Part shown: positions 16,024-23,153 of the stretch, piece by piece
Numbering within the stretch: the stretch's first letter is position 1
Layout of the letters: each line of letters starts with the position of its first letter
Origin: Croceibacterium_A sp039927815
GTDB taxonomy: Bacteria > Pseudomonadota > Alphaproteobacteria > Sphingomonadales > Sphingomonadaceae
Assembly (NCBI GenBank): GCA_039927815.1
Contig: JBDSUJ010000096.1
Span: 1 to 27,342 of the forward strand
Direction: 5' to 3'
DNA: 27,342 bases
Notes under the pieces: model-generated
The model's input: only the letters and a program-made list of their open reading frames with translations
What the model was told of the DNA's origin: nothing
Database searches by the model: none
Made by a program: the position numbers and the translations under genes

Positions 16024-16232
16024 AGATTTTTGCGGCGGACAAGTCCGAGCTGATGCAGGTCAGCAAGGTCGAGCGTCAGGGCAATGATCTGGTGCTCAAG
16101 GGCAAGGTCTTTGGCACCATGCCGATGAGCGCCACGCTCACCCCTGAGCAGGCGCGCGCGTTCATGAAGCTGCTGACCCCGCGGCTGATCCTGTTCCTTC
16201 TCACGCTGCCGTTTCGCAAAGGACCCAGATGA
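16020..16232 (+). CDS. Small conserved-looking hypothetical protein
   Basis: A 70-aa protein that I do not recognise. It starts with GTG inside the flavoprotein stop (GTGA) and ends inside the next ATG (ATGA), so it is locked between two enzyme genes. The first 50 residues are soluble and look like short strands followed by a helix (TLTPEQARAFMKLL). Residues 54-66 are strongly hydrophobic (PRLILFLLTLPF) with a basic RKGPR end, which could anchor the protein to a membrane or to a partner. Coupled translation on both sides argues that it is a real subunit or accessory factor, perhaps of the flavoprotein; this is inference. Confidence 0.7.
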   Translation: MKIFAADKSELMQVSKVERQGNDLVLKGKVFGTMPMSATLTPEQARAFMKLLTPRLILFLLTLPFRKGPR

Positions 16233-17014
16233 TGCGCCATCAAGGCAAGACCATGTTGGTAACCGGTGCAGCGGGAGCAATTGGCTTCGCGACCTGCGAA
16301 ATCCTCGCCCGCGAAGGCGCGCGGGTCATGCTGGTCGATATCGCCGCCGAGCGGCTCGAACAGCGCACCGCCGAGCTCACGGCCGCCGGCCACGATGCCA
16401 TCGCTCACGTGGCCGACTGCGCCGACCAGGGGCAGGTCGAGGGCTACGCAAAGGCCGCGCTCGCCGCTTTCGGGCACGTCGACGGGTTCTTCAATAACGC
16501 CGGGATCGAAGGCGCCCTGGCGCCAACGCACGAATACGACGTGGCGATGTTCGACAAGGTCCTGCACGTAAACCTGCGCGGGATGTTCCTCGGGCTGCGC
16601 TATGTACTTCCTGACATGGTCCGCCGTGGCTCGGGCGCGGTGGTGAACACTGCCTCAATCGGGTCGGAGCGCGGGCTGGCGGGCGCGTGCGCGTACAACG
16701 CGGCCAAGCACGGCGCCGTTGGGCTCACCCGCACCGCGGCCAGCGAAGTCGCGCAGAAAGGCGTGCGAGTGAACTGCGTGATGCCCGGGGTGATCGAGAC
16801 CCCGCTACTGGTCGGCATGCTCGAACAGATGTTCGACGACGTTGCGGCGGGCATGAAGAAGCTCGGCGAAGTCGCCACACTTAACCGGGTCGGCCAGCCG
16901 CGCGAGGTCGGCGACGTGGTCAGCTTCCTGCTCAGCGACGAGGCGAGCTACGTCAATGGTGCCAAGTGGGAGATCGACGGCGGCGCACTGGCGACCATCC
17001 GCAACGACATCTGA
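16229..17014 (+). CDS. SDR family oxidoreductase 2
   Basis: A 261-aa classical SDR with every signature: TGAAGAIG (12-19), D37 in LVDIA favouring NAD(H), NNAG (89-92), tetrad Asn N115 (HVNLRG), S143, Y156 and K160 (AYNAAKHG), and MPGVIETPLL after strand 6. It is of 3-oxoacyl-ACP-reductase/hydroxysteroid-dehydrogenase-like type. AAAGGA precedes the ATG at 16229, which overlaps the 70-aa gene by ATGA; a second ATG follows directly at 16232. It is the last enzyme gene of the + operon. It is distinct from SDR 1, which lacks the tetrad Asn, so the two probably do different steps. Confidence 0.92.
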   Translation: MMRHQGKTMLVTGAAGAIGFATCEILAREGARVMLVDIAAERLEQRTAELTAAGHDAIAHVADCADQGQVEGYAKAALAAFGHVDGFFNNAGIEGALAPTHEYDVAMFDKVLHVNLRGMFLGLRYVLPDMVRRGSGAVVNTASIGSERGLAGACAYNAAKHGAVGLTRTAASEVAQKGVRVNCVMPGVIETPLLVGMLEQMFDDVAAGMKKLGEVATLNRVGQPREVGDVVSFLLSDEASYVNGAKWEIDGGALATIRNDI

Positions 17015-17051
17015 CGCGGAACGCCCGCCGTTCGCCGCGGTTTACAACGAC

Positions 17052-17315
17052 ATGGCAGGCGGATGGACGCGCGACGGCGCGGTACAGGACCAGATCGACG
17101 ACACGGTAACGGACGCAATCCGTCGCGCCCGCGCCGAGACGCCGCGCGGCGAAAGCGCCGAGGACTGCGACGAATGTGGGGAGCCGATTCCTGACAAGCG
17201 GCGCGCCGCGGTGCCCGGGGTGCGGACCTGCGTGGCATGCCAGTCGGGGCGCGATGCCCGGCGCCAGGTCGCCGGCATCAACCGGCGCGGCAGCAAGGAC
17301 AGCCAGCTCAAGTAA
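17052..17315 (+). CDS. DksA/TraR-family C4 zinc-finger protein (YbiI-like)
   Basis: An 87-aa protein matching the small DksA/TraR zinc-finger group, of the kind typified by E. coli YbiI. It has an N-terminal helix (AVQDQIDDTVTDAIRRAR, about 10-27), PRGES, a four-Cys finger C39-DE-C42 ... C60-VA-C63, and the conserved tail INRRGSKDSQLK. It lacks the long coiled coil with acidic tip of true DksA, so direct ppGpp/RNA-polymerase control is uncertain. The ATG at 17052 is chosen by family match; the frame is open further upstream without family-like sequence, and no strong ribosome site is visible. It lies 37 nt after the SDR, may be read through from the operon, and meets the minus operon with a 24-nt gap. 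Confidence 0.87.
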   Translation: MAGGWTRDGAVQDQIDDTVTDAIRRARAETPRGESAEDCDECGEPIPDKRRAAVPGVRTCVACQSGRDARRQVAGINRRGSKDSQLK

Positions 17316-17339
17316 CGGCCGTAACATGGGCCCGACGTG

Positions 17340-18767
17340 TCAATACCCGAGCACAGCTTTGGTCTCCAGATACTCCTCGATCCCGAACACACCGTACTCG
17401 CGACCGTTGCCCGACTGGCGGAATCCGCCGAACGGCGCGTGTGCCGACCACGCCGGATAATTGATGTGGACTTGTCCGGCGCGGATCTGGCGCGCAACCC
17501 GCCGCGCGCTTCCCAAGTCGGCCGACTGGACATGGCTGCTGAGGCCGTAAACCGTGGCGTTGGCGATCCGCACCGCGTCAGCTTCATCGGTATATGGCAT
17601 GATCGACAGCACCGGTCCGAAGATCTCCTCCTGCGCGATGCGCATGTCGGGCGTCACTTCGGAAAACACCGTCGGGCGCGCGAAATAGCCGTGGTTGAGC
17701 CCGGGCGGGAGGCCAGTGCCGCCGGCAACCAATTTGGCCCCCTGGTCGATGCCCGACTGGATCAGCTCCTGAACCTTGTCGAACTGCGCCTTGTTGGCGA
17801 GGGGTCCGAGCACGGTGCCTTCGTCAAGCGGATCGCCGACCACGATGGTCGCCGCAGTCGTGGCCGCGAGCGCTTCGACTTCGGCCAGGCGCGCGGCGGG
17901 CACGACCATGCGGGTCGGCGCGGCGCACGACTGGCCGACATTGCGCATCGATCCCATGACGCCCTTGGGCACCGCATCGGCAAAGTCGGCATCGGGCAAG
18001 AACACGTTGGGCGATTTTCCGCCTAGCTCCTGCACCACGCGCTTGACCGTTGGCGCCGCGCCTTGCGCCACCAGCACGCCCGCGCGGGTCGATCCGGTGA
18101 AGCTGACCATGTCGACGTCGGGATGCGCGGACATCGCTGCGCCAACCACTTCGCCGGTGCCGTTGACCAGGTTGAACACGCCCGGCGGCGTCCCGGCATC
18201 GTCCATGACTTGGGCGAACAGCAGCGCGGTGAACGGCGACAGCTCGCTCGGCTTGAGTACCACGGTGCAGCCTGCGGCGAGCGCGGGGGCGACCTTGGCG
18301 GTGATCTGGTACAGCGGCCAGTTCCACGGCGTGATCAGCGCGCACACTCCAATGGCTTCCTTGGTGACGTGGATGCCGTTGACCTCGCTGTCGAACTCGA
18401 ACCCGCGCAGCGCCTCGATCGCTGCACGCACATGCTCGATCCCGAAATGGACCTGACCCGCACGAGCGAAACTGACCGCGGCGCCCATTTCGGCGACGAT
18501 GGCCTGGGCAAATGCTTCGCTGCGTTCCTCGAGCAAGTCCCGCACACGTTCCAGCAGCGCCAGCCTGTCTGCGGGGGAGCTTTGCGAGAACTTTGGGAAA
18601 GCCCGCCGCGCCGCCGTGACGGCCAGATCCACATCTTCCGGAGTCCCCGCCGCGACATGGCCGATAGTGTCCTCGGAATAGGGATTGATCACGGCGATTC
18701 GGGGCGCGTCCCGGCGATCAACCCACGCGCCATCGATGTAGAAACGGGTGTCGTCGGTCAGCGGCAT
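17340..18767 (-). CDS. NAD(P)-dependent aldehyde dehydrogenase (candidate 4-hydroxymuconic-semialdehyde dehydrogenase)
   Basis: A 475-aa ALDH-superfamily enzyme of full length. Catalytic and cofactor residues are intact: N149 in ITPWNWP, K172 in LKPSE, the FTGSTRAG loop (223-230), E247 in ELGGKSP and nucleophile C281 in GQSCAAPTR. GAGGTG lies about 5-7 nt before the ATG. It is the last gene of the minus operon, downstream of the hydroquinone dioxygenase subunits. Hydroquinone ring opening gives 4-hydroxymuconic semialdehyde, which an ALDH (PnpE in nitrophenol pathways) oxidises to maleylacetate. That assignment rests on position and superfamily, not on residues unique to PnpE; oxidation of an alcohol-derived aldehyde from the GMC enzyme is an alternative. 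Confidence 0.9.
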   Translation of the reverse strand: MPLTDDTRFYIDGAWVDRRDAPRIAVINPYSEDTIGHVAAGTPEDVDLAVTAARRAFPKFSQSSPADRLALLERVRDLLEERSEAFAQAIVAEMGAAVSFARAGQVHFGIEHVRAAIEALRGFEFDSEVNGIHVTKEAIGVCALITPWNWPLYQITAKVAPALAAGCTVVLKPSELSPFTALLFAQVMDDAGTPPGVFNLVNGTGEVVGAAMSAHPDVDMVSFTGSTRAGVLVAQGAAPTVKRVVQELGGKSPNVFLPDADFADAVPKGVMGSMRNVGQSCAAPTRMVVPAARLAEVEALAATTAATIVVGDPLDEGTVLGPLANKAQFDKVQELIQSGIDQGAKLVAGGTGLPPGLNHGYFARPTVFSEVTPDMRIAQEEIFGPVLSIMPYTDEADAVRIANATVYGLSSHVQSADLGSARRVARQIRAGQVHINYPAWSAHAPFGGFRQSGNGREYGVFGIEEYLETKAVLGY

Positions 18768-18845
18768 CTGGGCACCTCGATTGGTCTTTGCCGGCGCTGT
18801 GCCACGTCGTCCGCGTCGATGCGAGGTCTGGCGTGAAGCTCGTGC

Positions 18846-19796
18846 CTATTTCGTTGTTAGCGCACCGCTTGCCTGCTGCAAGACGGCACCGGAATGGCGC
18901 AGCGCCGCTTCTTCGGCTGCGGTGAGATCGGGCAGCAAGACGCGCTCCACTCCGCCCGCGCCCAGGACGCAAGGCAAGCTAAGGTAAATGTCGGACAATC
19001 CGAACTGCCCCGTGAGCAGCGTCGAGACCGGCAGGATCGTGTTCTCGGCACGCAGGATCGCCTCGCAGATCCGCACCGCGGCAGTCGCCACGCCGAACGA
19101 GGTGTAGCCCTTGCCGGAAATTATTCGGTAAGCGGCGGCGCGCACCGAGGCTGCGAGCTTCTCACCGTCCAGCCCGGCGCCAGTCGCGCTATAGCGGTCG
19201 ATTGGCAGGCCGCCGATCCGAACAGAACTGAGGACCGAAACTTCACTGTCGCCGTGCTCCCCCAGCACCATGCCGGTGACCGAACCAGGCGCCACCCTCA
19301 AGAGCGCGGCGATCTCCTGGCGCATGCGCATCGAATCGAGCAAGGTGCCGGTGCCGATAACTTGCGACGCGGCGAGGCCCGACGCGCGCCATGCCGCAAG
19401 GGCCATCAGATCGACAGGGTTGGCAGAGACCACCAGTACGCCGGAAAAACCTGCACTGGCGAGTTGCGACACGCAGGATCGGACGATCTGCGCGCTACGC
19501 GTCGCGACATCGAGCCGACTTTCCTTGCCATGGGTCGCGGCGCCTGCGGTCAGGACTACGATCCGCGCGCTTGCGCAATCGGCAAAATTGCCTGCGAAGA
19601 TTCGAGCAGGGCGTGCCAGCGCATTGGCATCCGAGATATCTTCAGCTTCTGATCGTGCGAGCGCCTCATCGGTGTCTATCAGCACGATCTCGCGGCTTAG
19701 CGCGCGGAGCATAAGCGCGTAAGCGGTGGTCGCGCCAACATGGCCCGCGCCAATGATCGCAATTCGGTCAGTGGCGAGTGGCAAAGCCTGTTTCAT
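18846..19796 (-). CDS. L-lactate/malate dehydrogenase-family protein with altered specificity residue
   Basis: A 316-aa NAD-dependent 2-hydroxyacid dehydrogenase of the LDH/MDH fold. It has the Rossmann loop GAGHVG (16-21), D41 in LIDTD for NAD, R94 in KESRLD (LDH R109), D154 and R157 in LLDSMRMR (D168, R171) and proton-relay H181 in GEHGDSE (H195). The position equivalent to LDH Gln102, which selects pyruvate (Arg in malate dehydrogenase), is Thr88 in AGAATHGKES, so a bulkier or different 2-oxo acid is likely. It lies between the hydroquinone dioxygenase genes and the aldehyde dehydrogenase, 82 nt after the former. No strong ribosome site is seen before the ATG. An ordinary glycolytic LDH role is unlikely from context. 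Confidence 0.87.
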   Translation of the reverse strand: MKQALPLATDRIAIIGAGHVGATTAYALMLRALSREIVLIDTDEALARSEAEDISDANALARPARIFAGNFADCASARIVVLTAGAATHGKESRLDVATRSAQIVRSCVSQLASAGFSGVLVVSANPVDLMALAAWRASGLAASQVIGTGTLLDSMRMRQEIAALLRVAPGSVTGMVLGEHGDSEVSVLSSVRIGGLPIDRYSATGAGLDGEKLAASVRAAAYRIISGKGYTSFGVATAAVRICEAILRAENTILPVSTLLTGQFGLSDIYLSLPCVLGAGGVERVLLPDLTAAEEAALRHSGAVLQQASGALTTK

Positions 19797-19877
19797 GCCG
19801 GCATGGCGCGGCTAGAGCGACAGGCGGCTTCGCTCGCTAGCACTCGGTGGAGGGTGAACGCGATCTGCCGGGCCTGG

Positions 19878-20867
19878 TCACCCAAAATCGACCGGATAGG
19901 GCTTTAGTTCACCGCTGGCATAGCGCGTCTCCAGCCCCGGCGTGCCATTCTCCATCACCATCAGCATCGAGCGCTTGGGCGAAAAGCCCTGGTGGCGGAT
20001 ATCGGCGGGCATGGCGCAAACGTCGCCGGCTTTCATCACGATCGTGCCGCGCGGGTTGCCGGTGTCCTTGTCGGCGATCTGCCAGTGGATCTCGTCGGTC
20101 AGCTGGAAGAACCATTCATTGCGGTCGTTGCCGTGGATCACCGGTAGCATGTGTTCCTCGCTGGTGACACAGCAGATGCTCGCGCCAGTGATCGCGGTGA
20201 AGCTGGGGTTCCATGTCACGTTGGCCCGCGCGATATGGTCGAACAGGTTGATGGCGTGGAGCTGGCCTTCGAAGCCCGGCGCGCACTCGATCTCGGGCAA
20301 GTCGAATGCCATGTCGGCGAACGCGCGGTTGATCGGGTGGCCGGTCTCGTCCGAGCGGACCGGGGCATCGCCTTCGAGCCCGAGCATGCGCTCTGCCGGG
20401 CGGAATCCGCGCACCAGTTCGTCGGTGCGTTCGGTGGTCTTGGGGCCGAGCGGCGAGCCGGTCTCGAGCGGCGAGTTGAGCGGATCGTAGCCTTCGTTGA
20501 TCCAGTTGCGGCTAATCGTCTCGAACGCTTCTTTCACGGCGTCGGAGGAGAAGGTCTCGAGGTGGTCGAGGCCCTGGGCCTTGTAGCCTGCGTCATACGC
20601 GCCGGCGAACACGTCGACTGTCCCGTACTTGTTGGTGGTACCAAAGATGTTGTCGAAGAAGATCCACCCATAGAAAAATCCCCACCCGACATCGCGCACC
20701 ATCGCGCGCAGGAAGCGGTCGATCTCGATAATGTGGCTGCCCTTGGGCCATTCGATGTGCGCGAAATACTCGTCGCGGCGGAAAGTGTACCCGCCCAGCC
20801 GGAAACTATCGTAGCCGGTGTCGGGATCGGTGCCGGTGGCGGTGATGGTGGTGGCTTGAACGTCCAT
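19878..20867 (-). CDS. pnpD: Hydroquinone 1,2-dioxygenase large subunit (PnpD/HapD-like)
   Basis: A 329-aa cupin-type extradiol dioxygenase subunit that opens hydroquinone rings to 4-hydroxymuconic semialdehyde. The metal site is visible: H245, N247 and E251 in IHGNDRNEW, and H292 in ADIRHQGF. As I recall, the PnpD structure (Pseudomonas WBC-3) uses H256, N258, E262 and H303. All four differ by the same 11 residues, so spacing is fully kept. The length agrees with the about 38-kDa large subunit of type II hydroquinone dioxygenases. GGGAG precedes the ATG, which overlaps the small-subunit stop (TGATG). The C-terminal half also resembles 3-hydroxyanthranilate dioxygenase cupins, but the paired small gene favours hydroquinone dioxygenase. 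Substituted hydroquinones may be the real substrate. Confidence 0.83.
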   Translation of the reverse strand: MDVQATTITATGTDPDTGYDSFRLGGYTFRRDEYFAHIEWPKGSHIIEIDRFLRAMVRDVGWGFFYGWIFFDNIFGTTNKYGTVDVFAGAYDAGYKAQGLDHLETFSSDAVKEAFETISRNWINEGYDPLNSPLETGSPLGPKTTERTDELVRGFRPAERMLGLEGDAPVRSDETGHPINRAFADMAFDLPEIECAPGFEGQLHAINLFDHIARANVTWNPSFTAITGASICCVTSEEHMLPVIHGNDRNEWFFQLTDEIHWQIADKDTGNPRGTIVMKAGDVCAMPADIRHQGFSPKRSMLMVMENGTPGLETRYASGELKPYPVDFG

Positions 20868-21364
20868 CAGGCGTCTCCCAGAGTGCAGATTTCGGACCAG
20901 CGCTTCACCGTTTCGGGGCCATCCATGGTTTGCAAGATTGCGACCGCGGGCGTTCCCGCGCTCAACTGATAAGCCGCGCCTTTGGGCAACAGGACCTGGT
21001 GTCCGCGCCGCGCCGTGACCTTGCCCATCGCCGGACCGTTGGGTGAAGCGCCAAGCCGGGTGGCACCGCCGCCATGGCTCGGCACCTGGTCATCGGCCAG
21101 CTTGATGAAGCGAAAGGTTATCTCGCCGTCCATCACAATGGCGAATTCATCGTGCGGGGCCGCATACCATGGCGATTCGCCCTCCACCCGCACCGCCTCC
21201 GCCACGTATTCGAGGTTCTGTGCCACCGCCACGCGCTCGAACGGAGCGGCTTTGCCGGCGACTTCATACACGTTCGAGAAGGCGTATTTTCGCAAGTCGT
21301 CCTTCAGTTCGATCGTGCCCTTGTCATAGGATTCGAGCGAACCGATGTGCGTGTTATAAACCAC
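20867..21364 (-). CDS. pnpC: Hydroquinone 1,2-dioxygenase small subunit (PnpC/HapC-like)
   Basis: A 165-aa cupin-like protein of about 18 kDa, the size reported for the small subunit of type II hydroquinone dioxygenases. It has a cupin strand block APHDEFAIVMDGEITFRF and a second block RRGHQVLLPKGAAYQL, but no full metal-binding triad, as expected for a structural partner of the large subunit. I place the start at GTG 21364, because GGTGGAGAG sits at 21377-21369 with a 6-nt spacer from its GGAG core. ATGs at 21400 and 21418 in the same frame have poor ribosome sites and would add 12-18 residues. Its stop overlaps the large-subunit start, so the two are made in equal amounts. Confidence 0.78.
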   Translation of the reverse strand: MVYNTHIGSLESYDKGTIELKDDLRKYAFSNVYEVAGKAAPFERVAVAQNLEYVAEAVRVEGESPWYAAPHDEFAIVMDGEITFRFIKLADDQVPSHGGGATRLGASPNGPAMGKVTARRGHQVLLPKGAAYQLSAGTPAVAILQTMDGPETVKRWSEICTLGDA

Positions 21365-21458
21365 GAATCTCTCCACCTTGCCGCCTTTGAGGGCGGTCAT
21401 CGCGGGGCATGCTATCATGCCAACCGGCCGGCGCAACGGTCGTCAGGCGTAACGTTCG

Positions 21459-22340
21459 TCAGATAGGCCGTTCCGGATCCAGGCCGGCATCCTGCTCGAC
21501 CACTTTGGCCATGGCGGTAAAGTCGGCATCGTCGCCATAAACGGCGAGCGTGCGTTCGAGCAGGCTTTCAAGCCGCTCGCCGGTCGGCAGCGGCACGCCC
21601 ATCGCCCGGGCTTCCATCAGCGCCAGGCGCGTATCCTTGAGGCTGAGCTGGGCCGAGAAGCCGAAGTCGAAGCTGCGCGACAGCACGCTGCGCGGCCACT
21701 TGTCGCGCGTGGCGGAATTGGCGCCGGTGCCGGCGTTAAGCACCTCGATCATCCGCGCCGGATCGAGCCCGGCCTTGATCGCCAGCGTCATCGCTTCGGC
21801 GGTGGTGGCGATGGCGGCGAGGCTGAGGAGATTGTTGGCGAGCTTGGCAACCTGACCCGCGCCTGGGGTCTCGCCCATGTAGAACGGCTTGCCGAGGCGC
21901 AGCAGGTACTGTTCCAGCTCGGGCCACAGCGAGGCCGGCCCGCCAGCCATCAGCGCCAGCGTACCTTGTTCGGCCCCGCGGATGCCGCCCGATACCGGCG
22001 CATCGAAACTGGCGATCCCGCGCGGGACGAGTAAGTCGTGCAGGCCATGCGCGAGTTGCGGCCCCGAGGTCGACAAGTCGCACACGATGCGAGGGCTGCC
22101 GCCAGCGATGATTTGCTCGACCGTGCTGCGCACGATCTGCGGTGTGGGCAGGCTGAGGAACACGATTTCGCACCGGCCGAGCGCCTCGGCCGAACCCGCA
22201 GCTTCCGCGCCGAGCTTGACCAGCGCGGCGATCGCGTCGGGCGCGATGTCGTGGACTTGCAGGTCATCGACGTGGCGCACCAGGTTGGCGGCCATTGGCG
22301 CGCCCATCCGCCCCAGACCGACGAACCCGACGCGCGTCAT
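21459..22340 (-). CDS. NAD(P)-dependent beta-hydroxyacid dehydrogenase (3-hydroxyisobutyrate dehydrogenase family)
   Basis: A 293-aa member of the 3-hydroxyisobutyrate/6-phosphogluconate dehydrogenase family. It has the GLGRMG nucleotide loop at 8-13, the substrate-binding signature DAPVSGG at 113-119, and catalytic K166 with N170 in GQVAKLANN. Relatives include tartronate-semialdehyde reductase and various 2- or 3-hydroxyacid dehydrogenases. Its ATG overlaps the upstream MBL stop (ATGA), and about 95 nt separate it from the chosen small-subunit start of the dioxygenase. In this context it may oxidise or reduce a short acid left after ring opening, or reduce a semialdehyde. No residue tells which. 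Confidence 0.88.
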   Translation of the reverse strand: MTRVGFVGLGRMGAPMAANLVRHVDDLQVHDIAPDAIAALVKLGAEAAGSAEALGRCEIVFLSLPTPQIVRSTVEQIIAGGSPRIVCDLSTSGPQLAHGLHDLLVPRGIASFDAPVSGGIRGAEQGTLALMAGGPASLWPELEQYLLRLGKPFYMGETPGAGQVAKLANNLLSLAAIATTAEAMTLAIKAGLDPARMIEVLNAGTGANSATRDKWPRSVLSRSFDFGFSAQLSLKDTRLALMEARAMGVPLPTGERLESLLERTLAVYGDDADFTAMAKVVEQDAGLDPERPI

Positions 22341-23146
22341 ACCAGCTCCGCGATCGAAATGAGCGGCGCGAGATCGACCCGGGCGATATCGTTCTCGCCC
22401 GGGAACGCCGCCAGCACCAGCGGGTCGTGCCCAGGGATGACATGGTCGAGCGAGCCGTGGGCCAGCGTCATCAGCCGCTCCTGCGCGGCGGCGTAAGCCG
22501 TCTCATCGACGAAAATCGGGAAGGGAATCTTGCGCACCAAGTTGGCGTAGAGATGCGCCGCATCGCTGGCCAGCACCACCGGCCCACGCGCGGTGTCGCA
22601 CACCACCGCCTGCAACCCCGCGGTGTGGCCGGGCAGAAACCGCAGCGCGATGCCGGGGGCAAATTCGCTGTCGCCATCATGGAACACCACATGATCGTTG
22701 TAGAGCTTGCGCACCAGTTGGGCGACCGGCTCGCCGTCGAACGGGGCCCGCACCTCGCGGGCGGACACCTGGCGGCCGGTGGCAAAGGCCATCTCGGCAT
22801 CCTGGACATGGAACCGTGCGTTCGGAAACGTGCTGAGCGACCCCGCGTGATCGTAGTGCAAGTGTGTCAGGATCACGTCCTCGACCGACAGATGATCGAT
22901 CCCGGCATCGCGCAAGCCCTCGAGCAACGGCCGGGTGATGGTACGCCCGCGCGCGACCGCGGCGGCCTCGCCGAAGCCGGTATCGACTACCACGGGCGGC
23001 TCACCCGCGCGGTGGATTGCCCACACGAAATAATCGAGCGGCATCGGCAGGTCGTGATCGTCCACCGGGCGCGAGAAGTTGCCTGACGCGGTCCGCTCAT
23101 GCCGCGCGTACTTGATCGCATCGATGCGGATGACGGGTGCGGGCAT
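22337..23146 (-). CDS. MBL-fold metallohydrolase, N-acyl-homoserine-lactonase-like
   Basis: A 269-aa metallo-beta-lactamase-fold enzyme with a complete dinuclear site: HLHYDH at 95-100 (H95, H97, D99, H100), H174 in LPGHTAG, bridging D195 in LASDAAH, and H240 in IPGHDP. The overall pattern, including VVVDTGFGEAAAVARGR, is that of the AHL-lactonase family. In a catabolic operon it more likely hydrolyses a lactone or ester intermediate than a quorum signal. It begins 7 nt after the P450 stop and overlaps the next gene by ATGA. It is only distantly similar to the other MBL gene here, sharing the metal site and little else. Confidence 0.86.
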   Translation of the reverse strand: MPAPVIRIDAIKYARHERTASGNFSRPVDDHDLPMPLDYFVWAIHRAGEPPVVVDTGFGEAAAVARGRTITRPLLEGLRDAGIDHLSVEDVILTHLHYDHAGSLSTFPNARFHVQDAEMAFATGRQVSAREVRAPFDGEPVAQLVRKLYNDHVVFHDGDSEFAPGIALRFLPGHTAGLQAVVCDTARGPVVLASDAAHLYANLVRKIPFPIFVDETAYAAAQERLMTLAHGSLDHVIPGHDPLVLAAFPGENDIARVDLAPLISIAELV

Positions 23147-23153
23147 GACCGAC

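Noticed and set aside
17310..17345. Possible terminator between the convergent zinc-finger and ALDH genes
   Set aside because: Only short ACGGCCGT and GGGCCC palindromes are present, with no T-run on either strand.
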